A stretch of 64,000 nucleotides of DNA from positions 450,191 through 514,190 of the forward strand of contig JABLXZ010000001.1 in the NCBI GenBank assembly GCA_013177935.1, read 5' to 3'. Both the position numbers and the translations under genes were made by a program. The notes beneath the pieces were generated by a model. It worked only from the letters and a program-made list of their open reading frames with translations, was not told where the DNA came from and did not search any database. The DNA is from a candidate division WOR-3 bacterium. GTDB lineage: Bacteria > Hydrothermota > Tepidihabitantia > Tepidihabitantales > Tepidihabitantaceae. Of the stretch, positions 63,501 to 64,000 are shown one piece after another; the first letter of the stretch is position 1, and each line of letters begins with the position of its first letter.

Positions 63501-64000
63501 TTAACGCACAATCACTACTCTGGAAGCAACCCCCTTATCAGTCCGCACAAAATAAACTCCAGGAGTCAATCCCCGTACATCATTTTCCCCGGGTACCAGT
63601 ACCATAATCTCTCTGCCCATCGCATCTATCAGCACGCTTTTGCTTTGACATCCACTCTGGAATTGTGAAAGACGCAGCACATTCTTGATTATAGTAGCAT
63701 CAAGCATTGAAGATAGATTCTCATGGGCAGCGTATTCTTCTACTCCAGGAATTGGATTCATCTTTCCCCAGATACGGTAGGTGTTGTACACCTTGCCTGC
63801 CACCGTTCCTGTCCAGCTGATATATACAAGAAAAAGCTGGCTTCCGTGTCCGTGTGCCAGCACCGGGGACAGTTGATACCCTTCCTGAATAACAACCGGC
63901 ACCGATGGAAAAACCATTCCATTAGGCGTCACCCGCGCACCGTGCAACTCTTGGAGGGTACCGGGACCCTGCCACACCACAAGGTAATTTGTACCGTCAA
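63501..64000 (-). CDS. C-terminal part of a secreted protein with sorting domain (5' end outside window)
   Basis: The minus-strand frame runs open to the window edge. The first visible residues are DGTNYLVVWQG, a repeat typical of large secreted proteins; the N-terminus is missing. The last ~80 residues (VLRLSQFQSG, then IDAMGREIMVLVPG, LTPGVYFVRTDKG, VVIVR) are a Por-type sorting domain. The start is unknown. Confidence 0.75.
   Translation of the reverse strand, partial: DGTNYLVVWQGPGTLQELHGARVTPNGMVFPSVPVVIQEGYQLSPVLAHGHGSQLFLVYISWTGTVAGKVYNTYRIWGKMNPIPGVEEYAAHENLSSMLDATIIKNVLRLSQFQSGCQSKSVLIDAMGREIMVLVPGENDVRGLTPGVYFVRTDKGVASRVVIVR

Noticed and set aside
1-64000. CRISPR arrays, insertion sequences or toxin-antitoxin pairs
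   Set aside because: I saw no regularly spaced direct repeats, transposase motifs or paired small ORFs of known type.

Overview
The window is 64 kb of densely packed bacterial chromosome (roughly 48 % GC by eye) from a Gram-negative anaerobe-like organism. An Omp85/BamA-type barrel, porin-like barrels, a PorV/PorQ-family protein and several secreted beta-propeller proteins ending in a Por-secretion (T9SS type A) sorting domain show a diderm envelope. A six-gene Rnf complex points to ferredoxin-linked anaerobic energy metabolism. The mix of housekeeping genes, secreted propeller proteins and little conserved synteny suggests an uncultured lineage of the candidate division WOR-3/FCB kind; this taxonomic call is inference. 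No insertion sequence, prophage, plasmid function or CRISPR array is visible.

Layout. 0-12 kb: metallo-beta-lactamase-fold protein, D-amino-acid aminotransferase, a secreted VCBS protein, the birA-coaX-NYN-tsaB operon, a porin, a selenocysteine tRNA, two secreted propeller proteins (one split by an in-frame TGA) and a Xer recombinase. 12-17 kb: glycosyltransferase, plsY, and a DUF523/DUF1722-uvsE pair. 17-22 kb: rnfCDGEAB. 22-33 kb: MFS carrier, folK-dNK-panB-panC, a cold-shock protein, nnr, a propeller protein, a HAD hydrolase and gyrA. 33-41 kb: methyltransferase-like membrane protein, a degenerate 5'-nucleotidase-like lipoprotein, tRNA-Gln, and a MarR/MMPL-transporter/LolA-like/outer-membrane-barrel set. 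41-47 kb: glyA-eno-ftsB-like, then trmI-btuF-btuC-btuD. 47-54 kb: envelope cluster (NHL propeller, PorV-like, polyprenol kinase, multi-parvulin foldase) and a transglutaminase lipoprotein. 54-64 kb: tRNA-Leu, secreted EEP nuclease/phosphatase, nusA-infB-DUF503, uppP, BamA-like, HNH, TPR lipoprotein, tRNA-Ala and the tail of another sorted protein.

Genome style. Genes are packed tightly; same-strand neighbours often overlap by an ATGA/GTGA, and three convergent pairs end on one shared TTAA. The most striking pattern is regulatory: at least nine genes have a sigma70-like promoter with a 16-bp spacer whose -10 box ends only 4-9 bp before the start codon, with no Shine-Dalgarno sequence, so their mRNAs should be leaderless. 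Genes inside operons, and a few with longer leaders (nusA, glyA, the MMPL gene), carry good GGAGG-type sites instead. Two modes of translation initiation thus seem to coexist.

The strongest candidates for something new are this leaderless promoter class, the solitary selenocysteine tRNA (the only one of four tRNAs with an encoded CCA) near an interrupted secreted protein, the UV-repair/thiouridine operon, the regulated lipid-export-like cluster, and a lipoprotein that keeps the 5'-nucleotidase framework without its metal ligands.
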